Below, piece after piece: positions 1-9,300 of a stretch of DNA of 64,000 nucleotides. Origin of the DNA: Acidobacteriota bacterium. GTDB lineage: Bacteria > Acidobacteriota > Terriglobia > Acidiferrales > UBA7541. The stretch's first letter is position 1; every line of letters begins with the position of its first letter. Where the stretch lies: contig QHYI01000102.1 in NCBI GenBank assembly GCA_003223245.1, forward strand, positions 62,001 to 126,000. Reading direction: 5' to 3'. The position numbers were made by a program, and so were the translations under genes. The notes under the pieces were generated by a model. It did not search any database, was not told the DNA's origin, and was given only the letters and a program-made list of their open reading frames with translations.

Positions 1-231
1 GGCCGCACCGGCACGCAGCAGGACGCGGCGGCCGCGGCAGCGGCGGGCGCGGCCACCGGCGCGGTCAAAGGCGTAAAAGATAAAGACAAGAAAGAAGCCG
101 CCGAAGGCGCGGCGCTCGGCGCCATTACCGCCTATTTGATGGAATCCGGCCGCGGCCACGAATTGAACCTCCCCAAAGGCGCCAAGCTTGAACTCGAGTT
201 GGAAAGAACTCTTTACCTTCTCAGGGATTGA
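1..231 (+). CDS. C-terminal part of a glycine/alanine-rich (glycine-zipper-like) protein
   Basis: The reading frame is open from base 1 to a TGA at 229-231, giving the last 76 residues of a protein whose start lies outside the window. The first part is almost all Ala and Gly, followed by a charged Lys/Asp/Glu patch, a second small Gly/Ala segment and the end 'LPKGAKLELELERTLYLL'. Small-residue repeats of this kind are typical of glycine-zipper envelope proteins, and the 'lPKGtkLeLeLerpL' ending is common in acidobacterial secreted proteins of unknown role. No catalytic motif is visible. Function is not known; envelope location is inference. Confidence 0.55.
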   Translation, partial: GRTGTQQDAAAAAAAGAATGAVKGVKDKDKKEAAEGAALGAITAYLMESGRGHELNLPKGAKLELELERTLYLLRD

Positions 232-273
232 ACACCGCCTTTTCATTTCCACAGACGTCAGCGCCCGCGACGC

Positions 274-294
274 ACGACCGCCCGCCTCGGTCGT
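274..294 (+). terminator. Possible hairpin downstream of the first gene
   Basis: ACGACCG (274-280) and CGGTCGT (288-294) form a 7-bp stem with a 7-nt loop, 43 bases after the stop codon of the leading gene. There is no T-tract, so it is at best a weak or factor-assisted terminator. Confidence 0.3.
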
Positions 295-331
295 TCCGGA
301 CGCCTGGCGTTCGGTGGCGCCAGCCAGTAGC

Positions 332-351
332 CTCAAGGAAACTCAAGGAAA
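332..351 (+). repeat. Tandem 10-bp duplication
   Basis: CTCAAGGAAA occurs twice head to tail, about 100 bases upstream of the response regulator start. Whether it has a regulatory role cannot be told. Confidence 0.5.
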
Positions 352-454
352 TGCCTGTCTTGGCATCTTCTTCGGGGCTTGCTACAGTTGAAAAATCCGG
401 CAAAAATAATCCTAGAACGATTTCACCAAGAAAGCCCGAGAGAGGCTGGTAGCC

Positions 455-1879
455 ATGGGGGAAGAAACACGCGCGGCCGTGAGGGCCGTCGAGACGCTCG
501 AACGCAAAGACCGCATTCTCATCGTCGAGGATGAGGACAACGCGCGCAAAGGCTACGAACAGCTCCTGCAGCGCTGGGGTTACGACGTTTTAGGCGTAGC
601 GTCCGCCGAGGAAGTGCTTGCCAAGTTTGCCGGCTATCAGCCGGACACGCTCATTGCCGACGTCGAACTGCCCGGAATGAACGGCCTCGACCTTCTCAAG
701 CAGTTGGGGCCGGACCTCCATGGCGTCCCCGCCATCATCATCACTGGCAAAGGAAACGATGAACGCGCGGTCGCCGCGATCGAAGCCGGCGCCTTCTGGT
801 ACATCGAGAAGCCGCTGAAAGGGCCGGTGTTGCGCGCGCTGCTCGACCGCGCCCTCAGCAAGGCCCGCGATTCGCGGCAACTGGCCGTGCTCCAGCGGCA
901 ACTCCGAGAAACAGGTCGCCTCGGCGAACTTGTCGGCGCGACGAAACAGATGCAAGAAGTGATGCGTGTCGTGGAGATGGCCGCGCCCAGTTCCGCTTCG
1001 GTCTTAATCACCGGAGAAACCGGTGCCGGCAAAGAAATTGTCGCGCGGACCATTCACCGCCTTTCGCCGCGCGCCAGCGGCCCTTTCGTCGCCATCAACT
1101 GCTCCGCAATTCCCGAAACGCTCATGGAGAGTGAAATCTTCGGTCATGAGCGCGGCGCATTTACCGGCGCGGCCGAGCGCCGCATCGGCTGTTTTGAATT
1201 GTCCGACGCCGGCACTCTGCTTCTCGATGAAATCGGCGAAATGCCCGCTCCCACGCAGGCGAAATTGCTTCGCGTCCTGGAAGACCGCAAAGTGCGCCGC
1301 CTCGGAAGCAAAACCGAAACTCCGGTAGACGTACGCGTCGTCGCGGCAACCAACAAAGATCCCGAGCAGGCTGTCGGCAGCGGCCAGTTGCGGCAGGACC
1401 TCTATTTCCGCCTGAACGTTTTTCACATCCACCTGCCGCCGCTCCGCGAACACAAAGACGACATTCCTCTCCTTGTCGAGCACATCCTGCGCGACGTCAA
1501 CGCCAAGCACGGCAAGCACGTCCGCGGAATTGGCGCTGAAGTGATGGACATTTTCATGGGCCACACCTGGCCCGGAAATATCCGCGAATTGCGCAATGCC
1601 ATCGAGCGCGCCGCGATCATGTGCGAAAAGGATTTGATCACCCGGGCGTGCCTCCCGCAGGAATTCGGCAAGATCGCTGCAAAGGGGCCGAGTGATCTCT
1701 CGACCATTAAGTTTCCCCCGGGCACCACTGTGGACGCCATGGAACGCGAGCTCATCCTGCAAACGCTGAGCAACACCGGCAACAACAAAACGCGCGCCGC
1801 CGAACTGCTCGGCATCAGCTTGAAAACACTTCACAACAAACTCAAGGAATACGGCACCGACCGCCCCGACTCCGACTGA
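455..1879 (+). CDS. Sigma-54-dependent response regulator, NtrC family
   Basis: A 474-residue cytoplasmic transcription activator with the three standard NtrC modules. The receiver domain (about 20-135) has the acidic pocket 'VEDEDN', phospho-acceptor D69 in 'IADVELPG' and K120. The AAA+ domain (about 158-390) has Walker A 'GETGAGKE' (188-195), the sigma-54 contact loop GAFTGA (235-240) and Walker B 'LLLDE' (256-260). A Fis-type helix-turn-helix, 'NKTRAAELLGISLKTL', closes the protein. It would be phosphorylated by a histidine kinase and open sigma-54 promoters. The kinase starting at 2399 on the same strand is the natural partner; the gap between them holds only a degraded receptor gene. Target genes cannot be deduced. 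Confidence 0.95.
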   Translation: MGEETRAAVRAVETLERKDRILIVEDEDNARKGYEQLLQRWGYDVLGVASAEEVLAKFAGYQPDTLIADVELPGMNGLDLLKQLGPDLHGVPAIIITGKGNDERAVAAIEAGAFWYIEKPLKGPVLRALLDRALSKARDSRQLAVLQRQLRETGRLGELVGATKQMQEVMRVVEMAAPSSASVLITGETGAGKEIVARTIHRLSPRASGPFVAINCSAIPETLMESEIFGHERGAFTGAAERRIGCFELSDAGTLLLDEIGEMPAPTQAKLLRVLEDRKVRRLGSKTETPVDVRVVAATNKDPEQAVGSGQLRQDLYFRLNVFHIHLPPLREHKDDIPLLVEHILRDVNAKHGKHVRGIGAEVMDIFMGHTWPGNIRELRNAIERAAIMCEKDLITRACLPQEFGKIAAKGPSDLSTIKFPPGTTVDAMERELILQTLSNTGNNKTRAAELLGISLKTLHNKLKEYGTDRPDSD

Positions 1880-2034
1880 GACTCGTGACGGGTAACCCGG
1901 GTAAAACCTCCGAATCTCCACAAAGTGATTTGTGCCACAGGGTGTGCAGAAGAGCGAGCGTCCCACTCCGGAGTACTACCGTGCCTTGCAGAAGCTTGGA
2001 TTGCCTAACGGCCGTTGCCGCGGCCCACTCCACA

Positions 2035-2397
2035 TCAAAACCAATACTTCAGTGAAAACTGGATGAGCCGCGGGGTACCGATGACCTGCGTGATCGGTGT
2101 GAAGCGACTGGGAGCCTCGATATCGGTAGCTGGCGGATTCGCGAACGACGGGTGGTTTGTCAGATTGCAAAGATCGCTTCGGAAAGGCAAGCTTTGGCGC
2201 TCCGTGATTTTGAACCTCTTGCCGATCGTAAAGTCCAGGTTCTTCTGCGGCGGCCCGATGAAGCAATTGCGCGGAACATTGCCCACGAGTCCTGGCCCTC
2301 GGGCTGGTCTAAACTGCGTCGCGCCCTCCACGCTGTAATTCTGTAAAATAGGGACGAACACGCTCGGCGACCACGCCAAATCGGAGTAGGATCCGGC
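2035..2397 (-). pseudogene. C-terminal remnant of a TonB-dependent (Oar-like) outer-membrane receptor
   Basis: Reading the minus strand into a TGA at 2035-2037 gives the characteristic tail of the large acidobacterial carboxypeptidase-regulatory/TonB-dependent receptors: 'GNVPRNCFIGPPQKNLDF', then 'KITERQSLPFRSDLCNLTNHPSF', and the terminal beta-strand 'PRLIQFSLKYWF'. The family order is RN-rGP-(n)-lDfs-ITER-FR-FN-NHP-PR-IQF-LK-F. Intact members are about 1000 residues or more, so about 90% of the gene is missing. The recognisable part ends near 2340-2397, where the kinase gene begins on the other strand. A terminal aromatic Phe, needed for outer-membrane assembly, is still present. It is a truncated relic and not expected to work. 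Confidence 0.65.
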
Positions 2398-2398
2398 A

Positions 2399-4282
2399 AT
2401 GCAGCTACGGCTGCGCACAAAATTCACCCTGGTGATGACCAGCCTCGTGCTGCTGGTCGTCGCCGTGTTGTCCTGCGTGTTCGCCGCGCAGCTCCTCGAA
2501 GAATTGATCAGCGAAACCGACAAGCGCGCCACGGACCTCGCCGTGCAAGTTTTCCTCCAGGCCAAGCACGCTCTGATGGAGGCCGCTCAGAAGGGCCTGC
2601 GCCCGGATTCCTATGATCCTGAGGAAATGCATGATTGGGTGCGCCACATGTTCGAAATCGACGAGGGCTTGCGCACTCAGTTGAGCGACGTCGTCAAGAA
2701 CCCTCTGATCTACGAGGTCTCCATCACCGATATCGATGGCTTGGTGCTCGCTTCAAGCGACCCAAGCCTCCCGGGTTCTTTTCTGCCACGCCGAACCCCC
2801 ATCTCCCAGCTCGAGGCTCGAGGCTTTCTGCACCAGGCAGGTGTTCTCCTGCGTACCATAAGAGGGGTCAAAAAGGGCCCTCAGTTGTTCGAAGTTGACT
2901 ATGCCTTCATCAACGCAGGTAAGCCATTCGGCGAAGTGCGCGTGGTCGTGGACTCGGAACTTCTCTTAGGACAAATCGAATCCAACCTGCGCTCCGGCGG
3001 AGCGATTGTGCTGGTGGCACTGGTCGTTTCCGCCTTGCTCGCCGCGTTCGTGAGCCGCATCACCCTTGCTCCCCTGCGTGACATCACCGCGCAGCTCGAC
3101 CGCATCTCCGCGGGTCAGTTTGACGCGCCTGCGGCTGACCCACCACGCCTGTCGGGGTGGGCCAGCAGCGATGAACTCGGCCTGATGAGCCGCAAAATTA
3201 CCCAGGTCGGGCAGCAGCTCCGCGGCGTGCACGAAATTTTCAGCACCATGCGCGAAAACATGAACTCCGTCATGGCCGGCCTCGAAGACGGCTTGCTTCT
3301 GTTCACGCGCGATGCGCGCGCCGTGATGGTCAGTCCGGCTGCCGAAAAATTTCTCGGCGCGCCAGCCAGCGAATTCCTCGGCCGCCGGGTCACCGACATT
3401 TTTCCGCCGGGCCACGCGCTGCGCGAGGCGCTGCAAATCGAGAACGACGAACTCCGGGAAATCGCCGCCGACGCCGACTTGGAGACGAGCGAGGGCCCCA
3501 AGCGCGTTAACGTCAGCGTGCAAGCCATCCAGGAAGCCGGCGAGCGCATCGGAGCTCTGGTGACCCTGCGCGACCTCGATTCGCTTGAAAGCATCGACAC
3601 GCAGCTTCGCGTGAGCGAACGCCTCGCCGCGCTCGGCCGCATCACCGCGGGCGTGGCGCATGAAGTCAAAAATCCGCTGAACTCCATGCGCTTGTGGCTC
3701 GAAAACCTCAAAGAATCCCTGCCGTATGATGGCGACGGCAATGCGCAGCAAGCCGTGCAAGTCTTGGACAAAGAGATTGACCGCCTCGACCAGGTCGTGA
3801 AGCGCTTTCTCGATTTTACCCGCCCCATGGAAGTGCGCCTGGAAGCTACGCAGCTCGCCGACCTCCTGAAAGAGGTTCTGGAAATCGCCAAACCTCAGTT
3901 GCAACAGTCCAACATCCAGCTCGCGCAACTTTTGCCGATCGATGTTCCGGAAGTGTATGTGGATCGCGCTTTGCTCAAGCAGGCCGTGCTCAATCTGCTG
4001 CTGAACGCCGCAGAAGCCATGCCCGACGGCGGCCAATTGCGCCTGGTGCTGAGCCGGCGGGGCGAAATGGCGGAAATCACCGTCGGCGACACCGGCAAAG
4101 GCATCCCGCCGGAAAACCAGCAAAAGATTTTTCAGTTGTTTTTCACCACCAGGCCGGGGGGCAGCGGAATCGGACTGGCCAGCACGTTCCGAATTGTGCA
4201 GCTGCACAACGGTTCGATAAACTTTACTTCGGAGGTTGGCCGGGGCACCACGTTCCGGATCGAATTGCCGCTCGCGGCCTAA
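2399..4282 (+). CDS. Membrane-bound sensor histidine kinase (HAMP-PAS-HisKA-HATPase)
   Basis: A 627-residue inner-membrane sensor. One membrane helix lies at about 10-30 and a second at about 201-220, enclosing a periplasmic sensing region of about 170 residues. A HAMP linker (about 218-270), a PAS domain (about 287-395), the dimerisation/phospho-acceptor helix with H421 in 'GVAHEVKNPLNSM', and an ATPase domain follow. The ATPase has its N-box at 'NLLLNAAEA' (N536), the G1 box 'GDTGKGIP' and the G2 box 'GGSGIGLA'. The layout resembles NtrB/AtoS-type kinases, which signal to sigma-54 activators, and the preceding regulator on the same strand is one. The ligand is unknown. ATG at 2399 is chosen because the first membrane helix follows directly. 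Confidence 0.93.
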   Translation: MQLRLRTKFTLVMTSLVLLVVAVLSCVFAAQLLEELISETDKRATDLAVQVFLQAKHALMEAAQKGLRPDSYDPEEMHDWVRHMFEIDEGLRTQLSDVVKNPLIYEVSITDIDGLVLASSDPSLPGSFLPRRTPISQLEARGFLHQAGVLLRTIRGVKKGPQLFEVDYAFINAGKPFGEVRVVVDSELLLGQIESNLRSGGAIVLVALVVSALLAAFVSRITLAPLRDITAQLDRISAGQFDAPAADPPRLSGWASSDELGLMSRKITQVGQQLRGVHEIFSTMRENMNSVMAGLEDGLLLFTRDARAVMVSPAAEKFLGAPASEFLGRRVTDIFPPGHALREALQIENDELREIAADADLETSEGPKRVNVSVQAIQEAGERIGALVTLRDLDSLESIDTQLRVSERLAALGRITAGVAHEVKNPLNSMRLWLENLKESLPYDGDGNAQQAVQVLDKEIDRLDQVVKRFLDFTRPMEVRLEATQLADLLKEVLEIAKPQLQQSNIQLAQLLPIDVPEVYVDRALLKQAVLNLLLNAAEAMPDGGQLRLVLSRRGEMAEITVGDTGKGIPPENQQKIFQLFFTTRPGGSGIGLASTFRIVQLHNGSINFTSEVGRGTTFRIELPLAA

Positions 4283-4286
4283 AATC

Positions 4287-4904
4287 ATGGTTAACCCAGC
4301 TCAGCACCGCGTTTGTCCCAGGCACTCCCTTCTCTATCGCAGCGCACCGGTTGTTTGCCTGACCTTTTCACTGACTTTGCTGATGAGCGGTTGCGTCATT
4401 CGGAGGAGACCGGCCGTCCCTTGGGCGACAGCCATCCAAGTACGCCCAACGCTCCCGCCCCAAGGCCCGGTATCGAACGAGGCTGACTTAGAAGCTCCGG
4501 AAATTAGCCTCGATCTGGAACCTCAGGCAGCATTGATGGTTCCCGTGCGCAGCGTCCCTCCGCGACCGCATGTGGCTCCCCCTCCTACTAGTCCAACTCC
4601 GGCATCGCCCCCGGCGGAGGCGGAAGAGGATAAGCCGCCGGCTCCCACGATCGCCACGCAACTTTCCAAGGCAGAATTCGCCGCCGCGCAACAGGAAACC
4701 AATGAAAGCCTGAGCATTGCCGAGAAAAATCTCGCGGCCACGCGCGGGAAAAAATTGAATCCCGCACAATCCGATTTGGTATCGAAGATCAAAGGCTTCC
4801 TCAAGGACGCGCGCGAAGCCGCGAAGGCCGGCGACTGGGCGCTGGCTCGCAACCTCGCCAAAAAAGCCCAGGTCCTCTCTGAAGAGCTCCTCCGCTCGGT
4901 GTAG
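4287..4904 (+). CDS. Putative lipoprotein of unknown function
   Basis: A 205-residue protein starting four bases after the kinase stop codon, so probably in the same transcript. An upstream in-frame start would overlap the kinase and is not preferred. The N-terminus carries a signal peptide ending in the lipobox 'LMSGC', with C36 as the expected lipidated residue. A proline-rich, probably unstructured stretch (about 80-125) leads to a helical C-terminal 85 residues rich in Ala, Lys and Glu, with two likely antiparallel helices. A member of the kinase signalling unit, or an envelope protein reporting to it, is an inference from position only. No named family was recognised. Confidence 0.7.
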   Translation: MVNPAQHRVCPRHSLLYRSAPVVCLTFSLTLLMSGCVIRRRPAVPWATAIQVRPTLPPQGPVSNEADLEAPEISLDLEPQAALMVPVRSVPPRPHVAPPPTSPTPASPPAEAEEDKPPAPTIATQLSKAEFAAAQQETNESLSIAEKNLAATRGKKLNPAQSDLVSKIKGFLKDAREAAKAGDWALARNLAKKAQVLSEELLRSV

Positions 4905-5160
4905 CGCCGGAACTCGAAACGCGAAAAGCGAAATTTGAAAAGCGGCGATTCACTGACGAATGCGCATGCGGTCGACCTCTACCACAAACAATTTGCCGCG
5001 GTAATGCTCCATGGCGCGTGGGCGCGCTGCGCGTTCAAATCTTCCGTAGATCTTGCTCCGTTCGATATGCCGGATATGTTGACGTGCGTTAAGATGGCGG
5101 CAGGAACGGCATGAGTCTGAACACCATGTGCCTAACCGCTGGTAGCAGGACGCAACAAGG

Positions 5161-6294
5161 ATGAAGAAGTACGACGTGGCGATTGCGGGCGGAGGAGTGA
5201 TTGGCGGCTCCATCGCGCTGGAGCTGGCGCGCGCGGGCTTGCGCGTGGCGGTGTTCGACCGGCAGAAGCCGGGGCAAGAAGCCTCGTGGGCCAGCGCGGG
5301 AATCATTTCGCCGGCGCCGGAAAATCCCGGGATGATCGCCACGGTGGAACTGGCAAAATGCAGCGCGGCGTTGTATCCGGAATTTGTCGCGCTGGTGGAG
5401 GAGCTTTCCGGGCAAAGCACAGGCTACCGCCGCAAAGGAACGCTGGAAGCGATCTTTTCGCAAGAGGCGAAGGAAGAGCTCAGCACCATTATTGCGCTGC
5501 ATCACGGCCTGGGGCTGAAAGCCGAGCCGCTGCGCGCGGAAGACGCGCGCGAACTCGAGCCGGCGCTGAGCGACGAACTGCAAGCCGCGGCGCTCCGCCC
5601 GGAGGAAGCTTCGATTGACAATCGCCTGTTGACGCCGGCGGTCTTCGAGGCGGCACAGCGCAGCGACGCGGAAATTTTTCCGGCGAGCCGCGTGAAAGGC
5701 ATTTGGCGCGAAGGCATGCGCTGCCGCGGCCTGCTTCTCGAGAACGAAAAAGTCCAGGCGCAGTGGACGGTGATCGCCGCGGGTTGCTTTTCGGGAACGC
5801 TCGGAGGAATCTCCGCGTACGCGCCGGTAAAGCCGGCGAAAGGGCAAATGATTGCGTTGCGCACCGACGATCTGAAAATTGAACGCGTGTTGTGGTCGGA
5901 GAAGGTTTATCTCGTGCCGCGGAATGACGGAAGGATTCTTGCCGGCGCCACCGTCGAGTACGTCGGCTTTGACAAGCGCATCACGGCGGGCGGCATCGCA
6001 AAGATTCTGGCCGCGGCGATCGAACTCGCTCCTGACCTGCAGGACGCGCGCATCGAGGAAACCTGGGCGGGCTTGCGGCCGGATTCGGCGGACCATCTTC
6101 CCATCCTGGGGCCGACCGACCTCGAAGGCTTGCTGATGGCCACGGGACATTTTCGCAGCGGCATTTTGCTGACGCCGGTGACGGCACGACTGACCCGCGA
6201 GTGGATTACCGAACAAAGAGTCAGCGTGGATTGGGGGCGCTTCAGCCCGCTGCGGTTTGCTGCGGCAGGTGCGGCGCAGCGCGCGCCCGCCTAA
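5161..6294 (+). CDS. thiO: FAD-dependent amine/glycine oxidase, ThiO-like (DAO family)
   Basis: A 377-residue flavoenzyme of the D-amino-acid oxidase superfamily. The N-terminal dinucleotide-binding fold shows 'GGGVIGG' (G10, G12, G15) and an acidic ribose-binding residue at the end of the second strand ('VFDRQ'). The C-terminal half has the family's 'EETWAGLRPDSADHLPILG' segment, and 'GHFRSGILLTPVTA' near the end matches the FAD-binding tail of ThiO. ThiO oxidises glycine to dehydroglycine for the thiazole of thiamine. No other thiamine gene is nearby, so a different amine substrate is possible. The gene stands alone, converging on the minus-strand c-di-GMP gene. Confidence 0.8.
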   Translation: MKKYDVAIAGGGVIGGSIALELARAGLRVAVFDRQKPGQEASWASAGIISPAPENPGMIATVELAKCSAALYPEFVALVEELSGQSTGYRRKGTLEAIFSQEAKEELSTIIALHHGLGLKAEPLRAEDARELEPALSDELQAAALRPEEASIDNRLLTPAVFEAAQRSDAEIFPASRVKGIWREGMRCRGLLLENEKVQAQWTVIAAGCFSGTLGGISAYAPVKPAKGQMIALRTDDLKIERVLWSEKVYLVPRNDGRILAGATVEYVGFDKRITAGGIAKILAAAIELAPDLQDARIEETWAGLRPDSADHLPILGPTDLEGLLMATGHFRSGILLTPVTARLTREWITEQRVSVDWGRFSPLRFAAAGAAQRAPA

Positions 6295-6354
6295 GTCCTT
6301 AGTTATAGCCGGCTGCCAAAGCACTTTCAGTCCCTAGCAACTCTTTAGCGGAAA

Positions 6355-9300
6355 TCAGGAATTGCGCGGAGAGGCGGACGTAGCGGCAACTTCGATAATG
6401 GGATTGGGCAAAGTGCGCATGGTGCGGACGAAAACCTCCACGATGGAGCCGTCGAATTGAGCGTTGGAGCAGCGTTCGAGTTCGGAGAGGGCGTCGGGGG
6501 CGCTGCGCGCTTTCTTGTACGTGCGGTCGCTGGTGATCGTGTCGTAAGCGTCCGCAATGGCGATGATGCGCGCACCGAGCGGGATGCTTTCACCGGAGAG
6601 CGCGTTGGGATAGCCCGACCCGTCGAAAAATTCGTGGTGGTGCAGCACCATTTCGCGAATGCGCGCGAGCGGCGTGAGCGGATCGAGAATCTTCGCGCCA
6701 AAGCTGACGTGGGACTTCATGGTTTCCCACTCTTCCGGATTGAGCGGTCCGTTTTTGTTGAGAATATTTTCCGGGATGCCGACTTTGCCGATGTCGTGAA
6801 GCACGGCGCCGAGGCGAATCTCTTCGACTTCGGCGTCGCCCATTCCCATAGCTTCGGCAATGAGCGCGGCGTACGCGGCGACTTTCTGCGAATGGCCCTG
6901 GGTGTAGTGATCCTTGGCGTCAATCGCGTAGGCCAGCGAAGTGACAGTATCGAGAACGGCCTGCGGGAGCGCGTGCGGACCGTCGGTTTGTGACGCCAGG
7001 GCTTTGCCGTTTTCTGATTCTGTTATGCTGAGCGATTCCGTGAATTGCCGCAAGCGCTGGTAGATTTCCTCGAAAGCTTCGGGACCGGTGGAGAAAAGCC
7101 GCTTGAGCGTGACGCCCAAATAGGCTTCTAGGACGTCGCGCTTCCACTTCTTGGCTTCGCTGGGATCGAAGTGATCGGCGGTGGAAACAGCATTTCCACC
7201 CTGATGCTTCGAAAGATACATCGAAGCATCGGCAACCTGGATGAGTTCTTGGGGCGATGAACCGTGGAGCGGATAGCAAGCGATGCCGAAGCTGGCGCTG
7301 ATGTTTTTCCCGCGCAGCAGCGGATCGGCGGAAACCCAGCCGCGCAGCTTGCTGGCAAGCTGGCGTGCGTGCTCCATGGTGGTTTCTGGCATCAGGATGA
7401 CGAATTCGTCGCCGCCATAACGCGCGACGACGTCGGAGCGGCGGCAATTGGTTTCGAGAATCTGGCCGACACGCTGAAGAACCAGGTCGCCTTCCAGGTG
7501 GCCGTAGAAGTCATTGACGAACTTGAAGCGGTCCAAATCCATGAGTACGAGTGCGAAGGAGCGCCCCGCGCGTGTCGAACGTTTCCATTCCGAAGAGAGC
7601 GCTTCCATGAAGAAGCGGTGCGTCTTGACGCCGGTCAGGCCGTCGGTGATGGCCTGCTCCTGCGCTTTTTGGAACGAAAGCGCGTTGTGCAGCGCGCCCG
7701 CGATGAGGTCGGCGAGAGTTCGAAGCAGCAGGATTTCTTCTTCGGAGAAGTCCGCCAGCGTGGAGGATTCAACGTACAGGATGCCGTGGAGTTGCTCGGC
7801 GTAAAAGACCGGCAGGGCCATGGCCGAAATGGAATCGGGCAAAAGCGGCTTCAAAGCGCTGTCTGTCGAAGAGCCGGCACGAAAGAGCGCCATGTGGCCG
7901 TTGCGCGCAACGTGGCCAACGAGGCCGGTGCCGAGCGCAATGCGCTGGCCAAGGGCCCCGCGGCGCGTGCCCGCTTCGGCTTGGATGACGATTTCGCGCG
8001 TCGCGTAATCGAGCGAGCCGATGCCGATGTGGTCGTACGTCAGGCCGGCTTCCAACTGCTCGGTGATTTTGGCCAGCATCTCATCAGGATTCAGGGTAGC
8101 GATGGCGTTGCGCGAAATCGTGTTCAATAAGGACAGGTGGCGGGCCTTGGTGCGTTCTTCGTGGAAGAGACGGGCGTTTTCGATGGCGATGCTCGCTTCA
8201 CTTGCCAGCACGCGAAGCAATTCAAGGTGGCCTTCATCGAAGGCCCGCTCGTGGTCGGAAAAAACGGCCATGGCGCCGATGGCGCGGTCGTAGGCCACCA
8301 AAGGGACGCCACAAAAGCAGCCGCCGGTTCGAATGGGCTCGACGCCGAGCTTTCTTACTTCGGCGACATAATTCTCGCGGATGAGGACGGGCTGGCGCGT
8401 TCGAATAAGGTACTCGGTGAGATGGTTTCCGGCAGGACGGCTACGGCGAGGAACGCGGTTTCCCGCGATGATTTCCAGCCCAAAATGAAGTTCGTCGCGG
8501 AAGGGATCCAACTCGGCGAGGTAGAAGTTTTCGACATCGAAGAGACGCCGCAGTTCTTCCCACACTTTCTTGGAGAGCTCCTCCTTTTGTAGCGTGGAGC
8601 TGAGCACGCGGCCGATTTCGTTGAGCACGTGCAGCTCTTCGGAACGGCGCGAAGTCTGCTGAATCAGATAGCTATTCTCGACGGCCATGCCGATCTGATG
8701 GCCAAGCGCGAGCAGGAGGCGCAACTCGGCGGAGGTGAAGCGGCGGTGGTCGGGCGTGCCGAGGAGCAGAACGCCAAAAGCATGTTCCTTGGCTTGCAGA
8801 CTGATGGCTACGACGCTGCGCAGACCTTGTGAGAGGGCCAGCTCGCGGAAGCGGCGGATGGATTTTTCCTTGTCGAGAGCGGAGAGAGAATCGTCGCGCA
8901 GGTCGCGGAACCCCAGCAAGCCGCCAAGACTCGCCACCAGAGTGACGAGGTAATCGTCCAAGCCTTCGTTCTGGGCGGCGCGGCAGAACTCATCGCTCAA
9001 GCCAACTGCCACTACGGAAGTTGGACCCTGCGGATCGCCGTGGTGAAGAAACAGCGCGCCAGCGGGAAGCCGCGCCACGCCGAGGACGCGGTCCAAAGCT
9101 TGCGAGAGCATGCGCTGGATTTCGCCGCCGACAAAGCTGGAAGTGGCCAGGTTGAGGTTCGAGAGCGCGAGCATGTTGCGCTCGATGCGGCGCTTCTCTT
9201 CTTCGTAGAGCGCCATGACCATGAGCATGGCGACAAAGGCGCAAGGAGCGGTGGCGACCACGCTCATGTTGGGGCCCTGAAGCTCGGGGGTGGCCTTCAA

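Noticed and set aside
2966-4288. A 440-codon minus-strand frame opposite the histidine kinase
   Set aside because: The plus strand encodes all kinase motifs; the antisense frame has no recognisable domain.
4950-5130. Minus-strand sequence ending 'HYRGKLFVVEVDRMRIRQ' that looks protein-like
   Set aside because: It could be the tail of a decayed gene, but no family was recognised and upstream it runs into the antisense of thiO. Not supported enough to list.
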